From Coprobacillus cateniformis (GTDB lineage: Bacteria; Bacillota_I; Bacilli_A; Erysipelotrichales; Coprobacillaceae): a stretch of 64,000 bases of DNA. Location: NCBI RefSeq assembly GCF_009767585.1, contig NZ_WSNW01000001.1:62001-126000 (forward strand), read 5' to 3'. Below, piece after piece: positions 32,868 to 41,785 of this stretch (positions are counted from its first letter, which is position 1; each line of letters begins with the position of its first letter). The notes beneath the pieces were generated by a model that was not told where the DNA came from, did not search any database, and saw only the letters and a program-made list of their open reading frames with translations. Both the position numbers and the translations under genes were made by a program.

Positions 32868-33393
32868 TTAGTATTCATCAAAATCATCTTCAAAATTATT
32901 TTCATAGGCAATTCTTATAACATAATAATCTTCTAAAATCATTTCATTGAATACATCTATATCAAATTCTTCATCATCACAAAATTCTTCAAAATCCATA
33001 CCTTGATTTGCTAAAATTGCTTCAAAATCTTCTGGTTCATTATCATAATACATATCTAGCAGATAATGCATATCTTTCCATATATCATAACCAGCACCAT
33101 CAAGAATTCTTAACTTTTCATCATTAAATATATGATTATGAGATTTTATTTCTAAAACAGATATTTCTAATTCTTAGTTTTCTCCATCTTTTTGAGTTCT
33201 TTCAGACTAGAAATAGTCTTTTATAACAAATTATAGATTTTCTTATCAAATTCTTTTTCATCAGTATTTCCTGTCATAACTTTAATTAAAAGCATCCGCA
33301 ATAATCTTTCCATAAAAGTTTTTGTTCAACTTGCAGTAGTTCTTTTTGAATACTTTGAAGAGATTTTTGAATTTTTTTATCTTGAAAATTCAT
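32868..33393 (-). pseudogene. Decayed gene(s) with several frameshifts
   Basis: Coding-like sequence in pieces. A plausible start (MNFQDKKIQKSLQSIQKELL) at the right end runs into a stop after 35 codons; other frames continue with ERLLRMLLIKVMTGNTDEKEF and SSLKELKKMEKTK. After a stop, one frame reads LEISVLEIKSHNHIF...GAGYDIWKDM and on into an acidic end that finishes EDDFDEY. The last 67 codons alone (from MHYLLDMYYDNEP) could be translated but have no ribosome site. It may be one gene or two; no family recognised. Confidence 0.5.
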
Positions 33394-33770
33394 AAGTACC
33401 TCATAACAGGCATTTAAATAATGTTCAGTATTCTTATAAAAACTATTCTTACCACCTTTCTATACTCATATCATATTACAAGAATTGCTATAAAAATATT
33501 GAAATCAACTTATTATTAATAAAAGTCTTCAGAGTATTTTTATAAAATAAAGGATACTATTGTAGAAATTATCATAATAATTTAAATCAAAAGAAGATAA
33601 TCATGAAACATAAATATAATAAATACATGACATTATTCTTAAAACCATTAGAGAATATAACAAAATACCTGTTACTTAAATTTTACATGATGGGGAATAT
33701 TTTATTTAAAATGAAAACCTGCAAAAGAAATGAATACTATAACAATACTTATAAATTTTTTATTGCATAT
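33394..33770. other. Gap, no supported gene
   Basis: Very AT-rich. A rightward 65-codon frame is present but has no good ribosome site and ends inside a terminator, so it was rejected. Confidence 0.4.
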
Positions 33771-33795
33771 AAAAAGGACAGATTTGTATCTGCCC
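33771..33795 (-). terminator. Terminator of the desulfoferrodoxin gene
   Basis: Minus-strand stem GGGCAGAT/ATCTGTCC (one G-U pair), 4-nt loop, TTTTT. Confidence 0.75.
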
Positions 33796-33808
33796 CTTAA
33801 TTTATGAA

Positions 33809-34189
33809 TTAAGCTTCAATTTCTGCTTTCCATAATCCATGTAAATTACAATATTCATAAACTTCAACAGTTCCTTTATAACCACCTAATGCAAAAGTTG
33901 CAACTGGTTCATCATCAGCTGTTAAATCAGCACGTAAAACTTTATTCCCAACCACTGCAAAGATTGCAGTGATCAAATGTTCTTCTGTCATTGGATGAGC
34001 CACTTCTCCAACTTTAACTGTTAAAACATCTCCTTCAATTGATAATACAGGAACATGTTTTTCAGTTGCTGCATCTGTTGTATTGGCAACTAATTCTACC
34101 ATCGGTTCACCACAACAAACAACTGGTACTCCTTTATCTAATACTTTTTCAACTACATTTCCACAATGCATACATTTGTACAATTTCAT
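33809..34189 (-). CDS. dfx: Desulfoferrodoxin (superoxide reductase)
   Basis: Two-iron superoxide reductase of 126 residues. The N-terminal desulforedoxin-type Fe(Cys)4 centre is formed by CMHCG and VVCCGEPM; the catalytic centre ligands are in KHVPVL, AHPMTEEHLI and YCNLHGLWK. Protects the anaerobe from superoxide without making oxygen. AGGAGG precedes the ATG; terminator follows. It appears paralogous to the shorter copy nearby, sharing the last domain pattern. Confidence 0.95.
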   Translation of the reverse strand: MKLYKCMHCGNVVEKVLDKGVPVVCCGEPMVELVANTTDAATEKHVPVLSIEGDVLTVKVGEVAHPMTEEHLITAIFAVVGNKVLRADLTADDEPVATFALGGYKGTVEVYEYCNLHGLWKAEIEA

Positions 34190-35279
34190 ATTTTTATTCC
34201 TCCTATTTTTTTTACATTTCTATTCTATCATCTATATGAAAAAGGTGCTAATCATATGCACCTTATTTTTTTATCTTATATTTTTTTTAAATAAAAAGTC
34301 TCATATATAGCAATCACTATAACAATTCCCTGACATTAACATCAGTTAATTTTATAACAACTGGTGGTTTCCTCTGATTATAGATTGTTATCAATTATAG
34401 AGATAAAGCATAGTATAAATCAACTATCTTCATTATTTCAATGGTATAGACAATCCCTATTTCTATATATATATCCATTCCTTAATAGTTTTATTTAAAT
34501 GACTATAGATTAAATAACTAATAAAAGCAGTTTTTGATTAATAAGAATACATTAGCATTCTTCTTTATTACCTTAGAATAATAATTAAAAGCACTTTCTC
34601 TTCTCTATATACTACTTAATTCTCTTTTCTAATTTCTCCCAAAATTTTTTACTCTTTAAAATATCTCATTTTCATGATTTTTCTAATACTAGCAAACAAT
34701 GATTTTAAACTCCAAATATAATATAATGTAGTATTAAAAATAACTAGTATTATCCAAATAATAGTCCATATTTTATTTTTGTTTTATAACCATATGATAA
34801 AAATGGCATTTTAATACTAAATACTGATAATAACATATTCATCATTTATGATACTTTGAATATCCCTGTATTAATAATTTATCTATTTGATTAAATAGAA
34901 ATAGAGAAATTGATGTCACAATCCTAAATTATACTTTATAATTATTTAAATCCTATTTTATAAAATCCATCATATCTTTAAAACTATTTTTATTTTTCAT
35001 TATCTTATATGCCTTCAATCCAATAAATACAAATTTATTATATCAGTTTTTAAATCATGTTTATGAGTTCTACAAAACAAGATAGTATATACATTATATA
35101 TTCATTTAACTTTTACAATTCTGGACTATTATATACTCTGTTTTTATACATACTTATATAAACAAATATTTTTATAAAATTAAAGTTTTTTGGAAAATAT
35201 TTAAAATTAAATATCTCAAAATCAATTACAATACTAATTTAATCTCATTTATGCTAAAATTTATGAAGAGGTGAGCACA
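34190..35279. other. 1.1-kb AT-rich region without an intact gene
   Basis: No frame with a start and ribosome site. Minus-strand frames contain short coding-like runs broken by stops and shifts, for example YNQRKPPVVIKLTDVNVREL, a hydrophobic IVIVIAIYETFYLKKI and SIRKIMKMRYFKE. They have the look of a decayed membrane (ABC permease-like) gene. This DNA borders the defence island and may mark the edge of inserted DNA. No tRNA or direct repeats were recognised. Confidence 0.4.
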
Positions 35280-35615
35280 ATGAAACATATATATAATAAA
35301 TTAGTACGCGATAATATTCCTGTAATTATTTCTAAGGATCATAAAACAGCAAAAATTCAAATTTTAAACGATGATGACTATTTAAAATATTTAAAACTAA
35401 AATTAATTGAAGAATCTAAAGAAGTCAATACATCCCAAAATAATGTCGAATTAAAAAATGAACTTGCAGATATTTTAGAAGTTATTGAGGCTTTATTAAA
35501 TTTTTCTCAAATTTCATTACAAGATGTTCTAGAAATTAAAGAGAAAAAGGCTTTAAAAAATGGAAAATTTAACAATCGAATCTTTTTAGAACAAGTGGAG
35601 TATACTGATGAATAA
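35280..35615 (+). CDS. MazG/PRA-PH-like nucleoside triphosphate pyrophosphohydrolase
   Basis: A 111-residue all-alpha NTP-PPase-like protein. The start YNKLVRDNIPVII is the hallmark of this group of small MazG/phosphoribosyl-ATP pyrophosphohydrolase relatives; metal ligands are EESKEV and NELADILEVIEAL (E-x-x-E ... E-x-x-D). It would hydrolyse non-canonical or phage-relevant NTPs. The ATG after AGAGGTG is used. Its stop codon region overlaps the next gene by 8 nt, so the two are coupled. Such genes often ride in defence islands. Confidence 0.85.
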   Translation: MKHIYNKLVRDNIPVIISKDHKTAKIQILNDDDYLKYLKLKLIEESKEVNTSQNNVELKNELADILEVIEALLNFSQISLQDVLEIKEKKALKNGKFNNRIFLEQVEYTDE

Positions 35616-36570
35616 ATATATTCAAGACTGGCTGGAAATAATAGAAAACATGAATAATGACAATACTTATAAATTAGCATGGGGTAGAGCTATTATTGAA
35701 ATCGCCATGTCATTAAAAATAGTTGAAGAAAACAATCTCATTAAATTTGAAATGATAGCTTATAAAATGATAAAATATTATTGGAATCAAATCTTTTTCT
35801 TCGATTTAAAGCAAAGTGCAAACTCAAAAAAGCCACCTGTCCTAGTCCAACAAGTGGAATTACTCATAAATCAATATAAATTTCTTACAGACTCTTCTGT
35901 TCCTATATGGTTTGATAAAGCAGAAGCCATTTTAAAACAAAACAATGATTTTTACTATCGAATAATAAACAAATCTGCTAGAAAGCTTAAAGATGATGTT
36001 TCATGGAGATTTATGAATGTTAACAAAAAGACTCTAAATATCTACCATTTAGACAAAGAAAATTTATATATCGTGTTTAACAAACAACAAATAATGCATA
36101 TACAAGAATATCATTTTATTTTATCTCAACTTCTTAACTACAAATGGGCTCAACTACTAGAAAGGTATAATAATGCGCCTCGCATTGCATCTAAAGTTAA
36201 AGGAATATCTTCAAACACATTAAAAAGAAATAACTTATCAAAATACAAAAAATTATTATTAGAAAGCTGCAATTATAATCCAATTGATTTCTATACAGGG
36301 GAAAGTTTACAAGAAAATAACATTTCCTTAGATCATGTTATTCCATGGTCATTTATGTATAGTGACGATATATGGAATCTTGTATTCACTAGTAAATCAA
36401 GTAATTCTTCCAAATCTAACAATATTCCTAAAGAAGAAATTATAAAAAGATTAAAAGAAAGGAATCAATTATTACTGAATACAATAACTGATCCCAAATA
36501 TAAAAATGAACTTGAAATTGCAATACAAAATAATTATGTAGATAAATTCTATTTAGCAATCAAACTTTGA
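35608..36570 (+). CDS. HNH-nuclease domain protein of unknown system
   Basis: A 320-residue protein. Residues 1-200 are an uncharacterised helical region; the C-terminus carries an HNH-type motif: FYTGESLQENNISLDHVIPWSFM (Asp-His pair) followed by DIWNLVFTSKSSNSSKSN, the Asn-containing second half. The LDHVIPWS form is typical of active HNH nucleases. Translationally coupled to the NTP pyrophosphohydrolase. It ends only 7 nt from the convergent helicase gene. The target and the role of the N-terminal region are unknown; a defence role is inferred from neighbours. Confidence 0.8.
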   Translation: MNKYIQDWLEIIENMNNDNTYKLAWGRAIIEIAMSLKIVEENNLIKFEMIAYKMIKYYWNQIFFFDLKQSANSKKPPVLVQQVELLINQYKFLTDSSVPIWFDKAEAILKQNNDFYYRIINKSARKLKDDVSWRFMNVNKKTLNIYHLDKENLYIVFNKQQIMHIQEYHFILSQLLNYKWAQLLERYNNAPRIASKVKGISSNTLKRNNLSKYKKLLLESCNYNPIDFYTGESLQENNISLDHVIPWSFMYSDDIWNLVFTSKSSNSSKSNNIPKEEIIKRLKERNQLLLNTITDPKYKNELEIAIQNNYVDKFYLAIKL

Positions 36571-36577
36571 TTGCTAT

Positions 36578-39424
36578 TTAATTAACAATAAAATCATATA
36601 TATCCCTTTTAACTGCCTTATCTAGTTGATAAGTAATTTTGCAAATTGGTTTACTCGTCATATATTCTTGCTCAATATTAATAATACGAATTAATCCCAA
36701 GTAATAAAATTCCTTTGATCCTTTATCTTCTTTATTTTTTCTGACAAACAAATGTATCTGCGTTTTTCTTTTGGCAGCTTTCGTAAACATTTCCATAGAT
36801 TTATCGTTGATACGACGATTATTTTTTGACATAGCAACTATTATTTTTGGATTTATAAAATGATCCTCATACTTAATTGTCTCAGATATATGTTCTTCTT
36901 TATCATAATTTATAAATACAGGTAACGTATTAGTGCGTTTATCATAATAATAACCACCTATATTTAAAGCAACCATGCCCTTATCCCAATTAAGTAATCT
37001 ACATATATCTTCATATGTATATTTTTTATAAAGACATAGATCAGTATTCGCATATTTATTGCTATATTCAGACTTATATAAATCAATTGCATAATCAATA
37101 ATTTCGATAACTTGACTTTTAAAATCTGGATTTTGAAGCAATTTTGAAAACGTTTGAGAAATTTTAAAATCATTATCAATAATGACAGCATCTTGAAATG
37201 TCTCTTTAGCAGAACCAGTCGTAAAATTTTGTTGAAGAATATTTCTAATGGTCTCAATACTAATACTTGTCATATCTACTCCATACTCTATCTTCATTCT
37301 TTCTTTTAAATATTCTAATAAGTGAGTACGTTTCTCAATAGCAAGCTTAATAGCTTCTAATTCTTGTACTCTTTTACCTGAACTTAATTTCATACTTATA
37401 AATCGAAGATATTTTTCTTCTAAAGAATTCAATTTGATTTTATAATCTTTATCATATTTTTTAAGAAATTCATGATACGAACCTAAACGATTATTTTGAA
37501 AAATTCTTTGTACATCTATCGCATTATATTTTGAAAAATCAGATAAGTGAGGTATTCTTCCTAGTTTACCTTTCAGTTCAAAATAACTTTCTTTAATAAT
37601 CTTAATATGATTAAAATTAGCTGAATCAATTGATTCATAAATCTTCTTTTTAGATATTTCATCAAATTGAATAGTAGATGCACCAGGAATAATCAATGAA
37701 CCTTCTTCAACAAATCGACGCAAATTATCCTTGTTATAATTCAAGCTTCCACTTAATGCTATAGGAATTAAAAAGTTTTTTTCATAATTTCCTATAAAAT
37801 CAATAACAACAACATATTCCTTATCTTCATGTTTCCTTAGTCCTCGTCCCAATTGTTGGACAAATATAATTGCAGATTCAGTTGGTCTTAACATAACTAC
37901 CTGATTTACTTTTGGAATATCAATTCCCTCATTAAAAATATCTACAGTAAATATGTAATCTAAGCCATCTTCATTATCAGATTCCAATCTATCCATTGCA
38001 TCTTGACGCTTTAATTCACTATCATCACCAGTTAATGCAATTGTTTTATATCCACGTTCATTGAATATTTTAGATAATTCAACAGCTTCTTGTTTTCTAC
38101 TACAAAATATCAATCCATGAACTTTCTTACCAGAAAACCCATAATCATCTATTTTTTCAATGATATAATCTACTCGTAAATCAGAAACAAGTAAATTAAA
38201 TTCAGTCTTATCGTTAATAATTTGATCGTCAATAACAAGGTCAGTAATACCATAATAATGAAAAGGACATAGCAAATCATATTCCATTGCTTCCTGAAGA
38301 CGAATTTCGAAAGCTATATTATAATCAAACATTTTATAGATATCAAAATCATCACTTCTTTCTGGTGTCGCAGACATTCCTAGAAGAAATTTTGGTTTAA
38401 AATAATCAATTAATTCTTGATATGAATGAGCACCTGCTTTATGAACTTCGTCTATGATTATATATTCAAATTCATTTTGGTCAAATAATTCTCTATATTC
38501 TGGTTTATGGATTGTTTGAATTGTTGAGAAAATATAGTCTTTATCTAAATCGCGTTGATTTCCAGAAAACATGCCCATACTCTTATTTTTTATAAGTGAC
38601 TGAAAAGTTTCCATTGCTTTTAAAGCAATACTTTTTCTATGAACTACGAATAACATTTTCTTTGGATGATAGGCTTTTACATCAAATGCAGCTAAATATG
38701 TTTTACCAGTTCCAGTTGCTGAAATTAACAAAGATTTTTGTTTTCCCTCTTTTCTCAAAGCATTTAATGATGATAAAGCTTCCTTTTGCATGTAATTAGG
38801 TTTAATATCATACATTTTTGTAATGTGTTTTGTTTTTACAGGTTCAACATAATAGCTCTCATATTCTTCAATCCATAATCCATTTAATTCTTTTGATTCT
38901 TTCCATTGATATTCAAATTCATTTTTAATCTGTTCAACAATCTCACCATTTTGATTTGATGTTAAATATAAATTCCATTCTTGATTTGTTGATAAGGCAT
39001 TTTGTGTTAAATTAGAGCTTCCAATGATGATTTTATATAAATCACTATTTTTAAATATATATCCTTTTGGATGAAAACCAGCTTCTTCATCAAATATTCT
39101 TACTTCAATATTTTTAAACTTTAATAATTCTTTAAATACTTTTGGTGAATTAAATCCTAAATATGTTGAAGTAATAATTTTTCCTTTGACACCTCTTTTC
39201 TGTAATAAGAAAAGTTTTTCTTTAAGCGTTGCAAGTCCAGACTCACTTATAAAAGCAACAGAAAAATAAAACGATTCACAATTAGCTAGTAAATATTCAA
39301 GTTCATATGATAACTTCATATTGTTCTGATAATCATTATATAAAAGTTTCAATCTCAAATCTTTTTGAGAAATATGGTTTTTATCAACCAAACTTGTATA
39401 TACTGAATCAGATATGTTATCCAT
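36578..39424 (-). CDS. PLD nuclease-SF2 helicase-DUF3427 fusion protein
   Basis: Large 948-residue enzyme. Residues 40-180 are a phospholipase-D-type nuclease domain (HPKGYIFKNSD at 118, followed by IGSSNLTQNAL). The DEAD/DEAH helicase core has Walker A ATGTGKT (235-242), IIIDEVHKAG (325-328 the DEVH box), GMSATPER and QLGRGLRKHE. The last 300 residues fit the DUF3427 region. This architecture is common in defence islands and is thought to act on invading DNA. It follows the NUDIX gene with a 2-nt gap, so helicase, NUDIX and the PD-(D/E)XK-like protein form one operon. Confidence 0.88.
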   Translation of the reverse strand: MDNISDSVYTSLVDKNHISQKDLRLKLLYNDYQNNMKLSYELEYLLANCESFYFSVAFISESGLATLKEKLFLLQKRGVKGKIITSTYLGFNSPKVFKELLKFKNIEVRIFDEEAGFHPKGYIFKNSDLYKIIIGSSNLTQNALSTNQEWNLYLTSNQNGEIVEQIKNEFEYQWKESKELNGLWIEEYESYYVEPVKTKHITKMYDIKPNYMQKEALSSLNALRKEGKQKSLLISATGTGKTYLAAFDVKAYHPKKMLFVVHRKSIALKAMETFQSLIKNKSMGMFSGNQRDLDKDYIFSTIQTIHKPEYRELFDQNEFEYIIIDEVHKAGAHSYQELIDYFKPKFLLGMSATPERSDDFDIYKMFDYNIAFEIRLQEAMEYDLLCPFHYYGITDLVIDDQIINDKTEFNLLVSDLRVDYIIEKIDDYGFSGKKVHGLIFCSRKQEAVELSKIFNERGYKTIALTGDDSELKRQDAMDRLESDNEDGLDYIFTVDIFNEGIDIPKVNQVVMLRPTESAIIFVQQLGRGLRKHEDKEYVVVIDFIGNYEKNFLIPIALSGSLNYNKDNLRRFVEEGSLIIPGASTIQFDEISKKKIYESIDSANFNHIKIIKESYFELKGKLGRIPHLSDFSKYNAIDVQRIFQNNRLGSYHEFLKKYDKDYKIKLNSLEEKYLRFISMKLSSGKRVQELEAIKLAIEKRTHLLEYLKERMKIEYGVDMTSISIETIRNILQQNFTTGSAKETFQDAVIIDNDFKISQTFSKLLQNPDFKSQVIEIIDYAIDLYKSEYSNKYANTDLCLYKKYTYEDICRLLNWDKGMVALNIGGYYYDKRTNTLPVFINYDKEEHISETIKYEDHFINPKIIVAMSKNNRRINDKSMEMFTKAAKRKTQIHLFVRKNKEDKGSKEFYYLGLIRIINIEQEYMTSKPICKITYQLDKAVKRDIYDFIVN

Positions 39425-39426
39425 AA

Positions 39427-39813
39427 CTATATTCCCCTCTTTCTCAATTCATCAAACACCTCAACATCAGCTGGTACCCATGGTATATTATTTTCATCCA
39501 AACTTATCCACATATAATCTGTATGTTCTAATAAATCAATATGATTATTATTTAAATGACACAAATAACAATCCATTTCAAGAATAAAATGATCATATTG
39601 ATAATGAACATGATAAAAGAAAGATTCAACCTCAATATCAGCATTCATTTCTTCTTTTAATTCCCTTTTTAAAGCATGACTTTGTGTTTCACCTTTTTCT
39701 ATCTTTCCACCAGGAAACTCATACATCCCTTTAAATTCACCATATCCTCTTTGTGCAATCAATATTTTATTTTGATGTTTTATAATTGCCGCTACTACAT
39801 TAACAGTCTCCAA
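39427..39813 (-). CDS. NUDIX hydrolase (MutT-like)
   Basis: NTP pyrophosphohydrolase of 129 residues. The NUDIX box is complete: GGKIEKGETQSHALKRELKE followed by EM. N-terminal VNVVAAIIKHQNKILIAQR is typical of MutT/CTP-pyrophosphohydrolase proteins. The first codon of the frame is TTG; no in-frame ATG gives a full N-terminal strand, so a TTG start is assumed. It overlaps the end of the PD-(D/E)XK-like gene by 14 nt. Its fixed position between a nuclease-like gene and the helicase suggests a role in the defence cassette rather than general sanitation. Confidence 0.85.
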   Translation of the reverse strand: METVNVVAAIIKHQNKILIAQRGYGEFKGMYEFPGGKIEKGETQSHALKRELKEEMNADIEVESFFYHVHYQYDHFILEMDCYLCHLNNNHIDLLEHTDYMWISLDENNIPWVPADVEVFDELRKRGI

Positions 39814-40414
39814 ACTTCCATCCCTCTTTCATAATTATTTCCATTTCCTCTATGCTTATAAATCTATCAAACAACATTTTACCATCTTTGAATATTAAAA
39901 AATAGACATTATCTCTTGTAAATACAACTTCTAATCCTAATTGATATCTATAAATTGAATAAGAGCAAGTTAAATAGCTTAATTTCTTAAAATCATTTTC
40001 AAATGTAGGATGTCCAATAGAGTACAATCTTTTATGATGTTTAAGTTCTATAACAATTAAATCATGGTCTATACTTTGTCTCTTATGTATTAAAATATCT
40101 GGTATTATTTTTTTATTCTTTTTTAATCTTTTTTGAACCTTTTTATATTCGCATATTTTTTCTGAAAAACAATTATCACATTCTATTCCTATTATTTTTG
40201 GATTATTAAAGTTTTTATTATATTCACAATCAACATCAATATTTTTAGAATTTAACAATAATTTTATATAATAAGCAAAAATAAATTCAATACTTCGTTC
40301 CATTCCACTATTTTCGAGTAGATATTGCCTATCATTTTCATTATCTATAAGATTTTTTGCTGCGGATATGATATTCATTAAGCAGTTTTCTAGTACATCG
40401 TTTTTATTTTTCAT
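39800..40414 (-). CDS. PD-(D/E)XK nuclease-like protein
   Basis: Not a family I can name. The 204-residue protein has an N-terminal Glu-bearing helix (MERSIEFIFAYYI), then IPDILIH and LIVIELKHH, giving Asp106, Glu123 and Lys125 in the PD-(D/E)XK spacing and strand context. Four cysteines between (ECDNC...KICEY region) may bind metal. I infer a nuclease of this superfamily. It starts with AAGGAG at good spacing, opens the cassette with the NUDIX and helicase genes, and may have its own promoter in the 75-nt gap before it. Confidence 0.65.
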   Translation of the reverse strand: MKNKNDVLENCLMNIISAAKNLIDNENDRQYLLENSGMERSIEFIFAYYIKLLLNSKNIDVDCEYNKNFNNPKIIGIECDNCFSEKICEYKKVQKRLKKNKKIIPDILIHKRQSIDHDLIVIELKHHKRLYSIGHPTFENDFKKLSYLTCSYSIYRYQLGLEVVFTRDNVYFLIFKDGKMLFDRFISIEEMEIIMKEGWKFGDC

Positions 40415-40489
40415 GAGTATCTCCTTAATATTCCATCTCTAAAACACATACAAATTATATTATTTAATAAGAAGAAACTAGTCTTTACA

Positions 40490-41401
40490 TTACCCTTTAA
40501 ACACATGCTCACGATGCCACTTTAAACATCGTTTTTCTGGTGCGTACTTCTTTTTTACACTTAACTTTTTACCTTCATACTTTATTAAAGTATTATACAA
40601 TTCTCTATCACACTCAATCTTTTTAGATAAGATTAATTTATAATCATCTGAAAATGTTACATAGCCTTTATCAAATGCTTTATCAATCAACGAAGAAAGA
40701 CATATTCCATTTCGAGGATTTAATCTATCTGATTTACTATCAGACCAAGGGATGATATGTGAAGCAACGAGAAATTCTCGTGTCGTAATTCCAGTTATTG
40801 CACACCTAAAACCATAACATTTTTTCACTTGATCAGAAAAAACCTTCTGCGCTGCCCCTCTTGTATTTACCATTCCTTTTTTATCATCTACAAAATAATC
40901 TCCTTTTAAAATATTTTGATATAATTCAACTTCTAATGCAATATCTTTTCTTTCAGATGAACCATCTTGCAATTTTAAAAGATTAAGAAAATCATCTTTA
41001 AAAATCTTATTCATTCCATACTGATTAAAAAAATGTTCCCAATTTTTTCCCCTATGTTTAAAGTGCCAGGTATAATTATTAAGATCATCTTTCAATAGAA
41101 TATTTTGGAAAGGATAAGCTTTCACTATTTTTGCACAAACTTTAAATTCTTCTTCTTTTCCAATTTCCCCAACTTTTCCTGTTCCAAAAAAATAAAATTG
41201 TCCTTTAATTTCAGAAACCTTAGATTGTCTTCTATATATAAATAAATCGCCCTCTTTTACCTTATTATACCTATTAGTTTCCCATCTATATTCCTTATAA
41301 TCTATGTCTCCCATATCCCCCTCTACTCCTGAAGTATCAAAAATAAAATATTGCGTTTCTTCATTATCAAGTTCTTCTCTATATAAATCTAGATATCCCA
41401 T
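40490..41401 (-). CDS. HNH restriction endonuclease with a PUA/EVE-like N-terminal domain
   Basis: A 303-residue protein. The C-terminal nuclease is HNH: CAITG...FLVASHIIPWSDSKSDRLNPRNGICLS (read in parts), with the His-Ile-Ile-Pro-Trp core and the N-x-x-N-G-I second part. The N-terminal 130 residues (EGDLFIYRR, YFFGTGKVGEI) look like a PUA-superfamily EVE/ASCH-type domain, which in other restriction enzymes recognises modified bases. It lies 4 nt after a controller-protein gene and no DNA methyltransferase is encoded anywhere in the window, so I infer a modification-dependent enzyme. Confidence 0.75.
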   Translation of the reverse strand: MGYLDLYREELDNEETQYFIFDTSGVEGDMGDIDYKEYRWETNRYNKVKEGDLFIYRRQSKVSEIKGQFYFFGTGKVGEIGKEEEFKVCAKIVKAYPFQNILLKDDLNNYTWHFKHRGKNWEHFFNQYGMNKIFKDDFLNLLKLQDGSSERKDIALEVELYQNILKGDYFVDDKKGMVNTRGAAQKVFSDQVKKCYGFRCAITGITTREFLVASHIIPWSDSKSDRLNPRNGICLSSLIDKAFDKGYVTFSDDYKLILSKKIECDRELYNTLIKYEGKKLSVKKKYAPEKRCLKWHREHVFKG

Positions 41402-41405
41402 ATTT

Positions 41406-41636
41406 TCATACCTCTTCTATAAAATAATCACTATTAAAGAAATCTGACAAACTCACATCTAACCCCTTACAAATCTGTTTTATTTTTATTATTGTCAGAT
41501 TTCTTTTGCCATTTTCTACTTGTGTCATATAAGTTCTATCCACTCCTGCAATATTAGCAAGTTTCTCCTGACTCAACCCTTTTTCAAGCCTTAATTCTTT
41601 TACTCTTAAACCAAATGCCAATTTTATATCTTCCAT
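41406..41636 (-). CDS. Controller (C) protein, XRE-type regulator
   Basis: Small helix-turn-helix protein of 76 residues in the size range of C proteins that time restriction-modification expression. The HTH is GLRVKELRLEKGLSQEKLA...DRTYMTQVENGKR, closely like known C proteins, and a C-terminal dimer helix follows. Two C-box-like operators lie just upstream. The third possible start is chosen because AGGTG is 7 nt away; two earlier starts (GTG, ATG) overlap that site. The next gene, 4 nt on, is an HNH endonuclease, so this is a C-R operon. Confidence 0.85.
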   Translation of the reverse strand: MEDIKLAFGLRVKELRLEKGLSQEKLANIAGVDRTYMTQVENGKRNLTIIKIKQICKGLDVSLSDFFNSDYFIEEV

Positions 41637-41669
41637 ATTCATCACCTAATATAAGATTACTTTTTTGTT

Positions 41670-41695
41670 GATTATAAGGCAACGGACTATAAGTC
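41670..41695 (-). promoter_or_regulatory. Paired C-boxes and promoter of the C protein-HNH operon
   Basis: On the minus strand: GACTTATAGTC (perfect palindrome, 41685-41695), CGTT spacer, GCCTTATAATC (41670-41680). Two such 11-bp boxes separated by 4 nt are the known arrangement of C-protein operators. TATAAT in the second box acts as the -10, and no good -35 exists at 17 nt, as expected for a promoter that needs C-protein activation from the first box. Confidence 0.8.
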
Positions 41696-41785
41696 ACGTT
41701 TTTGTGAATTCACTACTAAATTACAAATTCATTCAATTTATTCTAAATAAAAACAACTTGAATTTTAACTCAAGCTGTTTTTATC

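Noticed and set aside
33603..33800. Rightward 65-codon frame rich in Lys, Asn and Tyr
   Set aside because: No convincing ribosome site, composition is what random AT-rich DNA gives, and the frame ends inside the desulfoferrodoxin terminator.
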